Shown piece by piece: positions 35,750 through 47,387 of a stretch of 64,000 bases of DNA; within the stretch, counting starts at the first letter, position 1, and every line of letters starts with the position of its first letter. The position numbers and the translations under genes are program-made. The stretch comes from Cryptomeria japonica (taxonomy: Eukaryota > Streptophyta > Pinopsida > Cupressales > Cupressaceae): positions 626,943,740 through 627,007,739 of the forward strand of contig NC_081415.1 of assembly GCF_030272615.1 (NCBI RefSeq). The letters run 5' to 3'. The notes under the pieces were generated by a model, which had not been told where the DNA came from, did no database searches, and saw only the letters and a program-made list of their open reading frames with translations.

Positions 35750-36835
35750 CTGCTTTTTGAAGGAAATTGTTGTTGTAACAAATTATTCTTAGGAATGTCC
35801 AAAGCTTGTTTTGCATCCATGTTGTTATAAATGGATACCAGGACTTTGAAAAAAGGGATCACAAGAATTTGTAAAGAAACTCTGCTAAAATATATCTACA
35901 GTTTGTTCTGGCTATTACAAAAAATACTTTGAGTTATGTAAAATTTTCTCATAAATGAATATGAATATATAGATCAGAACTTTTTGAGCCTAAAATTTGT
36001 GTTGTCTTCTGGTGTGCGTGTAGTATTTTGCTGGTTTCATTTGAATAGTCTAGGGTTATTTAGTTGAACATAGATTGTAATGCAATCTTATGGATATGTT
36101 TTTAGCTTATCTCTTCAGGAGAGGAACTAAATATGCTTGAAACACCTCTGTCAGTAGATTACTTGTTTGCTGCTATGAATTTGATAAATGGTATCTAGTT
36201 TAACAAGAAAGAGCTCTTATATCTGTCAGGCATGTATAGGGTTAATAAAAGCCGAAGTGATGAAATGTATGGGAATGTTTAATTTTGGAATCCTTGCTTG
36301 ACTTAGGTGACTCTATAACCTAGATAAGGCACTGGTATCAATTGTGGATTTCTTTCTATATCTCTTGGGGATCAATATTGAAAATGAGCATAATTTTTTC
36401 ATTTATTGTTTCGGTTTTATTAAGGTGATGAAGTCCATAGGTTTTTAGCATTGGTTTACTATGGATCTTGAATTTTAAAGTGTGAAAGTTTTCACAGATG
36501 GTATACCCACCTGAGCTTTGGATAAGTTCAAAGTGTAGAAGGTTTTGTTGTAACCTTGTTATATGTTATTCTGGAGTTCTAATTTTTTTGGTGTCCTCTT
36601 CATATGCAAACAGAGTTCATTATATTTTTTACAGGGAGGATAGAGGGGAATCAGATTTTGAGAACAACAGTTTGAATTCTTCCATTGTCGCCTACTCCTC
36701 CTCCACATGAGCTCTCCATTTTTTGTATGAAGAAAAGAAAAAAGAAAAAAGAGGACCACTGTTATTCCTTTAAATGAATTTAATTGCAATTGGTGTATTG
36801 ATTAATGTAACCTTTTGTGTGTGTTTCAACTCAAG
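35750..36835. other. Non-coding stretch after the accessory ORF
   Basis: AT-rich, with no recognisable coding sequence. It may be an intron or 3'UTR of the accessory gene, because exon-like pieces follow at 36836, but no donor site at the left end gives a compatible frame that I can defend. Confidence 0.35.
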
Positions 36836-37077
36836 AGGATTTCAAGGGTGTTGAACATGTTGAGGATGAGGCTAGACAAAATGATCAGGAAGATGATGTG
36901 TCCCCATCAGGTAAAGAGCATCCCTGTAATGTTCTTTTAATTAATGAAATACTTGTAACAATAATAAAAAATCTTATGAATTTAACCCATTTCTTTGTTA
37001 TTGCAGCGAAGCCCCCTTTGTCTAGGCGTCCTCGTCGTGAGTACATGACTAGGCATACATTAAGATCACAAGTATAG
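36836..37077 (+). pseudogene. Two exon-like pieces downstream of the accessory ORF
   Basis: A T-rich stretch ending CAACTCAAG precedes 36836 (acceptor-like). The open frame then runs to CATCAG|GTAAAG at 36910/36911 (donor). TTGTTATTGCAG ends at 37006 (acceptor), and coding resumes at 37007 to TAG at 37075. Splicing out 36911-37006 keeps the frame. It joins an acidic segment (VEDEARQNDQEDD) to a basic C-terminus (SRRPRREYMTRHTLR). It may be the last exons of the accessory gene. It is a model from consensus sites only, and a chance arrangement is possible. Confidence 0.4.
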
Positions 37078-37179
37078 GGCACAAAAACTAAAGAGGGGAA
37101 AAATGATGAAGGAAACGATGCTCCACTTAGTGTTTACTTAGCTTAAAAAAAAAAATAAAAAAAAAATGATTGTAATCGT

Positions 37180-37330
37180 ATTATTTGTTAATGAATGATA
37201 TGTGTTAATAAATGTTGATGAATGTTACATGTTAATGAATGTTATGTGTTAATGAATGCTATTCGATAATGAATGAATATTATATTTTATTAATGGATGA
37301 AAGAATGAATGAATGTTATATGTTAACGGG
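37180..37330 (+). repeat. Simple tandem repeat of ATGAATGTTATGTGTTA type
   Basis: AATGAATG and ATGTTAATGAATG words repeat with short, uneven steps through this stretch. It is low-complexity DNA with no coding value. Confidence 0.65.
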
Positions 37331-37347
37331 GAATTTAGAGTGATGTT

Positions 37348-37366
37348 AGGGGGGGGAGGGCCAAAT
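37348..37366 (+). other. Purine tract followed by a possible LTR start
   Basis: AGGGGGGGGAGGG (37348-37360), then CCAAA and TGTGATTCC. The arrangement resembles a polypurine tract next to a 3' LTR and would fit the end of the old Tat element. No matching 5' LTR was found in the window, so this stays tentative. Confidence 0.35.
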
Positions 37367-37605
37367 GTGATTCCACCTTCACATGGTTGGCCATGTTAAG
37401 TAGAGAATATTAAACTATTCTTGAAACAAAGAGAAGCTTAATAAGGTAACACACTTTTCAATATTTTATTATGCTCCACTGTTAATCTTATTGAATAATA
37501 TGTATAGAATCTTAATTGTAGGGTCCAATAGAGCCAACACAAACAACAACACAAGAAGTTACTTAGTGGAGACCATAAAAGGTAAGGTCCTTGATTAAGA
37601 TTATG

Positions 37606-37870
37606 TTGTTTATATTCATATTGTTGATTACAGAAAATAGATTTTGTTGTTTATATTCATATTGCTGATTACATAGGAAAATAGATTTTGTTGTTTATAT
37701 TCATATTGCTGATTACATAGGGAAATCACCAAATACACCAAATAGTTGTCTAAGTTTGAGATCAAAGATTAGCAATGAGGAGTCACCAAATACACCAAAT
37801 AGTTGTCTAAGTCTAAGATCAAAGATTAGCAATTAGGAGTCACCAAATACACCAAATAGTTGTCTAAACA
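37606..37870 (+). repeat. Two adjacent tandem repeats (~42-bp and ~58-bp units)
   Basis: TTGTTTATATTCATATTG recurs three times from about 37606, 37647 and 37690. It is followed directly by a second array in which TCACCAAATACACCAAATAG starts at 37725, 37783 and 37840, with AGATCAAAGATTAGCAAT in the first two units. Confidence 0.75.
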
Positions 37871-37979
37871 AGGACTAGAACCCACTATGAAATATAGTTC
37901 ACACTTGTCCTTGAACTGAGAAATTCAACATTTTAATGAACTACATAGGGTGCTGCCTTAAAAAATGAGTCGACTTCAC

Positions 37980-38400
37980 ATGAAATTGGTCTAAGGTAGA
38001 AATAACAATAAAAGGAACATCTAAGCTTTTAAATTCAACTTTAACTTGATGGTGATGGAGCCAAAGGTAGGACAAGTGAAACCATCATGCACCTTAATCA
38101 AGACTTGGTATTTATCATAATTGTCTCAATATAATGCATATGTGAAAAGATATTCTTTTGTATTCATATTAACCATACATAGTGGATCAATAAGCACCCT
38201 ACATGTGGGATTGTCATTAGTTATAGCAGTAATGTATATTGGTCCACCAAGTGTATGCTTTGAGTTACCACTTTGGGTAAAGTTGATATTAGGTTCAATC
38301 TTTGGGTTCAGTCTATCTTGTTTAGGAATTGGTTCCATCATGTTCAGTAGATGTTCAACTCAATTGGTAGCACCAAGGGTTACCTTTCCATCCTAGTGAC
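37980..38400 (-). pseudogene. Possible gypsy aspartic-protease relic, antisense
   Basis: The minus strand reads TCRVLIDPLCMVNMNTKEYL, then VLIKVHDGFTCPTFGSITIKL. This resembles the protease of some plant gypsy elements (V-L-I-D followed by a substrate-flap region with G-S-I). The usual Gly after the catalytic Asp is not kept, and stops are present. It lies opposite in strand to the old Tat element, so it would be a separate relic. The evidence is similarity of pattern only. Confidence 0.4.
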
Positions 38401-38587
38401 TACTTTCAATCTTATGAATATCATGTCCCTTGATAAGGCATTTTATTCATCGACATTGAAATCTATTACTAATGCCTTTATCATATGACTGGATTTTGTG
38501 GTGCTATACATTGTCTTGTGTTTTTTCTTTCCTAACTACCATGGTTGCTCATACACCTCTTAATTAATTTAATAAATTATCAATGTA

Positions 38588-38592
38588 GCTTG
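38588..38592. other. Target-site duplication (left), gcttg
   Basis: GCTTG here is repeated at 46102-46106, which fixes the outer ends of the copia element 38593-46101. Confidence 0.9.
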
Positions 38593-40144
38593 TGATAACT
38601 CAATGATGAATGAATAGTACCAAACCAATACTGAGAGGGGGGGGTGAATCAGTACAGACAAAATATAGACCTAAACCGGTTCAGCAGCAAACACTCCAAA
38701 TGACTGGCAAACAGTGACACCGGTTTGAAATAGAGTGCAACTGGTAAAACTCAGAACAACTAAAACAATCATAAACTAGTTACTCACTGAGCTTTCCTCT
38801 CAACTCAGAACTACACTACCATTTCACCCTTATGTATGAACAGGTAATCTATCATCATATCTTCACAACAGCTAGTTCAACATGTTTTATTGACAAGCAT
38901 AAAACATAGAACCATCATATGCTTAACAGGTAATAACAAAGCATCACAAGATAAAAATATCACACATGACACACATATTTTTCACGTGGAAACCCAACTG
39001 GGAAAAACCACGGTGGGGATGAATACCCACAAGCTTGTTGTTGAACTCTTTGGAAGTTCGCTCTGTTAGAAGCCTTGTCCGGTTAAAGACATTACAAAAG
39101 GTTCTACTAGGAACCAATCCTGTTAGAGATCACCTGGTTAAGGGATGGCTACAATACCCGGTTAAGGGTTAAACCCTATTAAGGGTACCTTGTTAGAGGA
39201 TTTCAAGAACTCAATAGCTAAAGGATTTCCAAAGCTCTCTAGCTTTCCAGATCTCAATAACTTTGAGTTACCCTATTAAGGGATTTACAGCAAGCCAATT
39301 AAGGCTACCCTGTTAGGGGATTTTCCAACTATTGAGGTGGTTAGAAATCAATAGGTATTACAATGATCTGGTAATAGCACTCAATGCCAATGCATATCCG
39401 CTTAAGCTCCTCTTCACCTTCTGCACTTACACTCTGCAGGTATCACTTCTCTCTTCTGGTCTGGAAAGGATCTCGTATCCCTTCTCTTGGAAACTCACAC
39501 ACAACTTTTGCTAATGACCTCTGAAAGAATCACAACATTGACCTTATAGGACAACAAATAGGTCAATAGCATAAACCCTAAACCCTAGACCTGTTAGGTT
39601 AAGGAATTCAAATAGTTCAATCCTGATCGTTGATCATACTGTACTAAATGAAGCAAATCTTGAATAAATCTCAAGACATTCTCCATCATTCATTATCCAC
39701 CGATTTCATGGCAGCTGATAATCCATCATGTGTTTTCACCGTTTACAAACTTTGCACTTTCCCGAGGTAGATAGGGATAGTTTTCTTCATGCAAGATCCT
39801 TCACGCGCACAAGGCTGATGTGGCAACATGATCTATTCTTTGATATACTGCTTACTCATTACACAAAGATCACTGGTTGAGCCATACAGGCTTGAAGCAC
39901 TTCAACCAAAAACCTTGAAGTTGAGACTACCAACCGGTAGTCATACAACGCTTCCATGTGCCGGTTCCCATAACCATATGTCAATTCATCTTGAACAAGC
40001 ACACCAATTCACTTTGGCACAAATGTCGGTTCATAGTGTTATACCGGTTCTCACATATGCCGGTTCATACCTCTTCAACATATTGACATCAATGACAACA
40101 TACAATGTCATTATGTCCACATACCGATTCACATAATGCCAACA
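38593..40144 (-). repeat. 3' LTR of the minus-strand copia element (1552 bp)
   Basis: On the plus strand it runs TGATAACTCAATGATGAATG to ATGCCAACA. It contains the G-run motif CTGAGAGGGGGGGGTGAATC near 38631-38650, many CCGGT words, and a cluster of GGTTAAGGGA and CTGTTAGRGG repeats (39060-39320). Confidence 0.93.
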
Positions 40145-40389
40145 GTCTCCCCCTTTGGCATTGATGGCAATACACAAAGATATCTCTCTGCTTCACATTT
40201 TCTCCCCCAATTTCTGCAAATATCTTCTCCGCTTGACATCTTCTCCCCCTTTGACAACAATGCCAAAGTGGAGGCACAAGCTTCTCAGTTCCATTATGCT
40301 GCTCCCCCTGAGGAGTAGCATCCTTCAACACATCAATCTTGAAGAAAGATTTGACTATGCAATACATGATTGATGTGGAGAATATACCT

Positions 40390-43300
40390 TTAGTTCACCT
40401 CTTGAAGGGGCAGTACCCCTAATTCACCTCTTAAGTGTGTAAATGTAGTCTTTGGAATAGGCTTGGTGAATATGTTTGCTAACTGCTCCTTACTGGACAG
40501 ATGCTCCAGTGCAATCTCTTTGTTCTGAACCTTTTCCCTTAAGAAATGATACTTAAGCTCAAAGTGCTTGGTTCTAGAATGTAAAACTGGATTCTTTGAA
40601 ATATTGATAGCACTTCTATTATCACAAAATATACTTACTGGTTCAGGTACAGGGATTTTGAAGCCTTTCAGTACATGCTTCATCCAAATTGTCTGAGTGC
40701 AATTCATGATAGCTACAACATACTCCGCTTCTGCTGTAGACTGCGAGATACAACTTTGCTTTTTACTCATCCATGAGACTAGTCTACCACCAAGAAAGAA
40801 TGCACCACCGGTTGTGCTCTTCCGTTCATCTACATTACCAGCCCAATCAGCATCTGTGAACACTTTCAAGTTGAATTCCTTGCTATATGGATACCACAAT
40901 CCATAGTCAACAGTTCCCTTTAGATACCTAAGAATCCACTTGACTGCAACCAAGTGAGATTCTCTTGGACTTTTCTAGAACCTTGCAGTAATGCCAATTG
41001 CATGTGCAATATCCGGTCTGCTATGTATTACATAATGCAACTTACCAATCATTGATCGGTATTCCTTCTCATCAACTAATGCAGAGTCATCCTCTTTGGA
41101 TAGTTTACAACCGATCACCATCGGTGTACCAACCGGTTTTCTATCTTCCATGCCAAAGGTCTTTAACACCTCTTTGACATATTTGGACTGAGTGATAAAG
41201 ATTCCATCCTTCATCTGTTGAGTCTATAGTCCAATGAAGAACTTAATCTCCCCTATGAGTGACATCTCAAACTCTTCCTTCATCTCATCAGCAAACTCAT
41301 GACTCATCTTGTCATCACCACCAAAGATAATGTCATCAACAAATACCTCACAGATCAAGATCTGATCTCCTTCAGACTTCAAGTAGATATTGCTATCTTC
41401 ACTTGTTCTCTCAAATCCAATCTTCACAAGATGGGAATGTAGGCGGTCATACCATGCCCTAGGTGCTTGCTTGAGACCATATAAGGCATTATGTAGCCTA
41501 CATACCATGTCACTATCTTCAGATAGGGCAAACCCATCTGGTTGCTCAATATACACCTCCTCTTCAAGTACACAATTTAGGAATGCAGATTTTACATCCA
41601 TTTGATATACTTTGAAGGCTTTAAAAGCTACATATGCAAGAAGCATACGAACTCCTTCCAATCTGGCTACAGGAGCAAAGGTTTCTCCATAGTCTTCTCC
41701 TTCTTCTTGAGCATATCCTTTGCACACCAATCTTGCTTTATTCCTAATCACTGTGCCATCCTCATTCAACTTGTTTATGAACACCTATTTGGTGCCAATG
41801 ACATTTTTATGCTCCGGTCTGGGTACCAAGGACCATGTACCATTTTTCTCTATCTGGTCAAGTTCCTCTTCCATTGCCTTGATCTAGTCTTCATCTTTAT
41901 GAGCCTCTTTGAATGATTTAGGCTCAAATTCAAAGATCATACATGATTTTCTCTGATCTTTCTTCTTGTAAGGACTCCTGCATCTTTATCTCCTATGATC
42001 TGCTTAGGATCATGATTCAGCTTGACATATCGAGGAATAGTCTTGACTGGTTCTTCTTTCTTTTCCTCTTCATCCTCATATTCATCAGTATCAGCATTCA
42101 CCAGTTCAAGAACACTGTTACTGGTACTTGGTTGACTGATAACCAATTCCCAGAAGGTTGCAACCAGTTCATTTACAGCTTGCTCACTGCCAGTTTCCTT
42201 AGTTTTCTCAGAGGATTCATCAACTCTTACATTGATACTTTCCATAATTCTCTGAGTCCTATTGTTGTAACACTTGAGAGCTTTACTCTTGGTGGAATAT
42301 CCTAGGAATATTCCCTCTTCGCATTTAGCTTCAAATTTGCTCTGATGTTCACTCCTCTTGATGTAACATTTGCTACCAAATGCCCTAAAGTAGCTAACCA
42401 TAGGTGTCTTACCGGTTCAATACTCATAAGGATTTTTGTCCTTACCTTTCTTTATGAGTACTCGGTTCATTGTGTAGACTGCAGTGCTCACCGCTTCTCT
42501 CCAAAAGGTGTGAGATACCTTTCCTTGAATCAACATGGTTCTAGCTACTTCAACCATAGTCTGATTATTCCTCTCTGCTAGGCCATTCTGCTGTGGAGTT
42601 TGGGGGGTAGACAGTTGCCTCTTGATGCCAAATTCTTCACAATACTTGTTGAATTCACTGGAAGTGAAATCCCCTCCTTGATCAGTTCTGAGACACTTGA
42701 TACTTTTACCGCTTTCCTTCTCCACTAATTCTCTGAAAGCTTTGAATTTCATAAAGGCTTCAGACTTGTCTTTCAAAAATGTGACCCACATCATTCTTGA
42801 GCAGTCATCAGTGAGAATCATGAAGTACCTATCACCCTGCACACTTCTAGTTTTCATAGGACCACACAAATCAGTATGCACAAGATCAAGCAAGTTGTCA
42901 GCAGTGAAAGATTTACCTTTAAAGGTTGAGGAAGATATTTTCCCCAATTGACACTCTCTGCACAAGGTATTATCTAGTTTTCTTAGCACCGGCAACCCTC
43001 TAACTTCCTTGATCTTACTAGCCTTCACAATATTATCAAAGTTTACATGGCAGAGTCTCCTATGCCATATCCAGCTATCATCAAACTTAGCCATAAGACA
43101 TGTACTTATATTTGCATTCAGATGAAATAGGTTACCTTTGGTCTGTATGCTAGTGGCCACCAATTCACCATCTTTTCCTTTGATTCTGCAAACTCCATTC
43201 TTGAATTCTAGAGTGAGGCCATTGTCATTTAGCTGGGCAACACTCAGAAGGTTGTGTCTGAGACCATCAACCTAGTACACATTGTCAGCACTACTCTTTC

Positions 43301-44480
43301 CATTCAGAGAGATGGACCCTCTGCCTTTGACCATGCATGGTGCATCATTGCCAAAGCGAACCACACCACCATCATACTCCTCCAAGGATAGAAACTTGCT
43401 CCGGTCACCAGTCATATGGTGAGAACAACCACTGTCAATGATCCACTCATTGGAATTATCAAACTGGGAGACAAGAGCCTTCTTGTCTGACACATGTTCT
43501 TTGATAGAAACAAACACAATATCTTCATTTTCTTCATCCTCTGATTCTTCATCTATGACACCTTCATCAACTGCCACAAAATGGTTTCTCTAGTTTCCTC
43601 CTTTGAATTTCCTAAACCTTTCTAGTTTGTCCTTGTTATTGCCATTAGGACAGTTTATAGCAATATGTCTTATCCGGTTACAGGAAAAGCATTTCAAAGG
43701 TAGCTTACCTTTGTATTTACCGGTTCCTTTAGGAATCTTCCTGGCAAGGAGAGCTTCAAATGCCATCAAAATCTCCTCATCATCCATTTCTCTGCTCTGT
43801 CTAGGTTCACCACTAGTGCTAGCTTCTTTTCCTTTTCTGGATGGTATAGCAGAGGCTTTAAAAGCTGATTCAGTCTTTTGAGCACTACCATCAAAACTAT
43901 TTATCTCATAGGTTGTCAACTTGGCTATGATGGAGTCCAAGGATACCTTAGTCTTGTATATTGATCTCAGCTCCTGAATAGTAGCAACCCTTTTTGCATA
44001 GACCAACAATAGGGATCTCAGGACTTTGCTTACCATAGTGGAATCTTCTATTTTACCACCTGCACTCTTGATTTCTCCAACAACTATTTTGATTCTTATT
44101 CCATACTGTTGAATGGTCTCACCTTCAACCATCCACATATCTTCAAACTTCCCTCTTAGGCTTTCTTCCTTAGCCTATTTTACATGTTCATCACCACCAT
44201 AGATATTTTCAAGAGCATCCCATACCTCTTTGGGATTTACCTTGTCCTGAACATCAATAAACTCAATGTCAGATAGACTACTAATAAGGACTTCCATGAC
44301 TTGCCCATTTTCTTGTATCTCTCTCTTTTGGTCATCGGTGAGAGTATCGGTAGGGACAACATAGACATTCTCAACATAACTCCAGTGTTGAGCACCCATG
44401 TTTTTGATGAATATCTTCATCCTATCTTTCCATATACCGAAATTTACCTTGTTAAAATTTGGACCTTCCCTCTTCATCAT
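40390..44480 (-). pseudogene. Copia Gag-Pol (Sirevirus-like) with nonsense codons
   Basis: In order on the minus strand: Gag from ATG 44480, a CCHC knuckle CFSCNRIRHIAINC (near 43690), protease WIIDSGCSHHMT (near 43440), integrase with HRRLCHVNFD and the core (DLVHTDLCGP, TPQTPQQNGLAERNNQ), reverse transcriptase ([23 protein letters not shown] near 41340), and RNase H (DADWAGNVDERKSTTGG, EQLANIFTKPIP). Stops in frame are TAG at 40975, 41224, 41785, 41884, 43272, 43590 and 44175, and TGA at 42417 (plus-strand low coordinates). A single frameshift lies between 41887 and 41937. Most stops fall where Gln or Trp is expected in the family. Confidence 0.93.
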
Positions 44481-44549
44481 TTGACTGGGATCTTTACCTC
44501 AATCAGTTAAGCTTACAACACAGAGGACCTAGAGAGCTTTGATACCAAT

Positions 44550-46101
44550 TGATAACTCAATGATGAACGAATAGTACCAAACCGGTACTAAGAGGGGGCA
44601 GTGAATTAGTACAGACAAAATATAGACCTAAACCGGTTCAGCAGCAAACACTCCAAATGACTAGTAAACAGTGACACCGGTTTGAAACAAAGTGCAACCG
44701 GTAAAACTCAGAACAACTAAAACAATCATAAACTGGTTACTCACTGATCTTTCCTCTCAACTCAGAACTACACTACCATTTCACCCTTATGTATGAACAG
44801 GTAATCTATCATCATATCTTCACAACAGCTAGTTCAACATGTTTTATTGACATGCATAAAACACAGAACCATCATATGCTTAATAGGTAATAATAAAGCA
44901 TCACAAGATAAAAGCATCACACATGACACACATATTTTTCACATGGAAACCCAACTAGGAAAAACCACGGTGGGGATGAATACCCACAAGCTTGTTGTTG
45001 AACTCTTTGGAAGTTCGCTCTGTTAGAAGCCTTGTCTGGTTAAAGACATTACAAAAGGTTCTGCTAGGAACCGATCCTGTTATAGATCACCCGGTTAAGG
45101 GATGGCTACAATACCCAGTTAAGGGTTAAACCCTATTAAGGGTACCTTGTTAGAGGATTTCAAGAACTCAATAGCTAAAGGATTTCCAGAGCTCTCTAGC
45201 TTTCCAAATCTCAATAACTTTGAGTTACCCTGTTAAGGGATTTACAGCAAGTCAGTTAAGGCTACCCTGCTAGGGGATTTTCCAACTGTTGAGATGGTTA
45301 GAGATCAATAGGTATTACAATGATCTGGTAACAACACTCAATGCCAATGCAGATCTGCTTAAGCTCCTCTTCACCTTTTGCACTTACACTCTGCAAGTAT
45401 CACTTCTCTCCTCTGGTCTGGCAAGGATCTCGTATCCCTTCTCTTGGATACTCACACACAGCTTTTTCTAATGACCTCTGAAAGAATCATAACATCAACC
45501 TTATATGACAACAGACAGGTCAGTAGCATAAAACCTAAACCCTAGACCTGTTAGGTTAAGGAATTCAAATAGTTCAATCCTAATCGTTGATCATACTGTA
45601 CTAAATGCAGCAGATCTTGAATAAATCTCAAGACATTCTCCATCATTCATTATCCACCAATTTCATGGCGGCTAATAATCCATCACACATTTGCACCATT
45701 TAAAAACTTCGCACATTCCTGAGGTAGATAGGGATAGTCTTCTTCATGCAAGATCCTTCACGCGTGTAAGGCTGATGTGGCAACATGATCTATTCTTTGA
45801 TATATTGCTTACTCATTACACAAAGATCACCGGTTGAGCCATACAAGCTTGAAGCACTTCAATCGGAAACCCTGAAGTTGAGACTACCAACTAGTAGTCA
45901 TACAATGCTTCCATGTGTCAGTTCTCATAACCATATGCCGATTCATCTTGAACAAGCACACCACTTCACTTTGGCACAAATGCCGGTTCACAGTGTTATA
46001 CTGGTTCTCACATATACTGGTTCATACCTCTTCAACATATTGACATCAATGACAACATACAATGTCATTATGTCCACATACCGGTTCACATAATGCCAAC
46101 A
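44550..46101 (-). repeat. 5' LTR of the minus-strand copia element (1552 bp)
   Basis: Partner of 38593-40144, with the same length and ends. Differences seen by eye are mostly C/T or G/A changes, for example CCAATACTGAG against CCGGTACTAAG near the left edge. Confidence 0.93.
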
Positions 46102-46106
46102 GCTTG

Positions 46107-46799
46107 ATCTCTGACATTTTGTGATAATGGCTACATTCTATTGTGATTGATACTCTTGATAGTCTATATAACTATAAATTGTCCTTTTGTTTAAATGATG
46201 TTACTATTTTGACTATGTATTGTAGGTCTATCAGACTTTGGGACTATCAAAAATTTATTCATATTGCTGCTATGATACTCTCATTCATCTAAACCTTATA
46301 CCCCTTTAACCCTAAATCAATGTAACTGTCTTTGGCCCTTTTGGCATTGGATCAAATCCTTACTTTGGTAAAGTTGTTAACTACTTCTACTCTTTGTCAT
46401 TAACTTGCTACATTTTTTTCTGATCCAATCCTTGTACATCAACATCTTTGCTTATGGACTGTGAGAGGTCACTTTGTGGTTTGAGATCTCTATAATCTTA
46501 GTGTGTTGCTATGATTGTAATCTCTGTATCTCACTCTCATATCCATGCTTTATCAAGGTCTTTATTACCCAAATAGTCCCTCTTGCTTGTGTTTGTATAT
46601 TGTTAGAATATATGGGATTGTTGATTTTGTATATTGTTAGAATATATAGTTTACCATAGTTAGTTAGTCATTGAGGTAAGGAGTTATATAGGGGTAGTTC
46701 AATATTTGAGAAAGCTTATCAAATCATATTCCATATTTACAATGCTTTATATTCTCTGATGGAAATTATTATTATTATTTTTAAATATAGCCTATTTGT
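46107..46799. other. Spacer between copia element and CACTA end
   Basis: No recognisable gene. TATATTGTTAGAATATAT occurs twice (near 46596 and 46629) as a short direct repeat. This is older host or element DNA into which the copia element inserted. Confidence 0.4.
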
Positions 46800-47387
46800 C
46801 AGAATTTTGATGGACATGCCCAACATAGGCCCCGACGAGAGTGTTGTATCTGCGACAAAATATTTCGTTGCACGCACAACACTCTTGTCGGAGCTTCCTT
46901 GCATTTGTTTTTGGAATTCTGACAAAAAAGGACACTATGTTTTGACAGGAATTTTGTACCTATGAAACATTTCATTGCAGGTGCACCATTCCCATTGGGG
47001 CTTCCTTGCATTTGTTGTCCGAATTCTGACAAAAAGGGCACTATGCTCCAATGGGAATTGCTGTACCTGCAACAAAAAATTCCATTGTAGGTGCACCATT
47101 CTCGTCGGAGCATAATGCCCTTTTTTGTCAGAATTCCAACGAAAAACCCAATGCATGGTTTGTCGGAAGATTGGCGACTTCGTCAGAATTCCAACAAATT
47201 AGACTACCACATTATGTGTCAACTTCCGAAAAAGAAGGTGTCCAAATTCCGACGAACATTTGTCCGTCAAATAACCTGACGAAATTTGAGTGACAAAAAT
47301 ATTTTCGCCATTTCATCGAATCTACGACAATAATATATCGTAATTACAATGATAGTTCATCAGAAAATGACCCCAAATGTGTTAGTG
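46800..47387 (-). mobile_element. CACTA-type DNA transposon end with hairpin-rich subterminal region
   Basis: The right edge reads CCCCAAATGTGTTAGTG (47371-47387). Its reverse complement opens CACTAACACATTTGGGG, the CACTA start seen in En/Spm transposons. Inside are repeated GACGAAA, CCGACGA and GAATTCYGAC words and inverted repeats, for example CCGACGAGAGTGTTGT (46832-46847) against ACAACACTCTTGTCGG (46876-46891). A further larger inverted pair lies near 46975 and 47050. Subterminal repeats of this kind serve as transposase binding sites in CACTA elements. No transposase and no matching opposite terminus were found, so this is a fragment or a non-autonomous element. Confidence 0.6.

Larger units (their letters stand above)
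8280..37366 (+). mobile_element. Old Tat-lineage Ty3/gypsy element, 5'-truncated, split by two insertions
   Basis: With the inserts at 14051-16102 and 17548-33599 removed, the plus strand reads in order: decayed gag/protease leader, protease, archaeal-type RNase H, reverse transcriptase, RNase H, integrase, a ~130-bp tandem array, a long accessory ORF, and a G-rich tract at 37348-37360. No gag, 5' LTR or PBS was found, so the 5' end is missing or unrecognised. The right boundary is set by the purine tract followed by TGTGATTCC at 37366, a possible 3' LTR start with no partner in the window. That the accessory ORF belongs to this element is inferred from strand, order and the similar decay pattern. 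Confidence 0.55.
38593..46101 (-). mobile_element. Sirevirus-like Ty1/copia element, complete but inactivated (7,509 bp)
   Basis: Two LTRs of 1552 bp each, a 5-bp TSD (gcttg), and a Gag-Pol frame on the minus strand. The PBS reads TTGGTATCAAAGCTCTC (44549 downward), matching initiator Met tRNA type. Four polypurine-tract candidates in plus-strand form (near 40146, 40201, 40241 and 40301) lie before the 3' LTR. Repeated purine tracts are a known mark of Sireviruses. The LTRs differ at scattered sites, mostly transitions, so the insertion is older than the 16-kb Tat element. Confidence 0.93.

Noticed and set aside
38600-39330. Repeated GGTTAAGGGA and CTGTTAGRGG words as a CRISPR-like or regulatory array
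   Set aside because: Spacing is irregular, the words vary, and they lie within a copia LTR duplicated at 44550. They are LTR-internal repeats.
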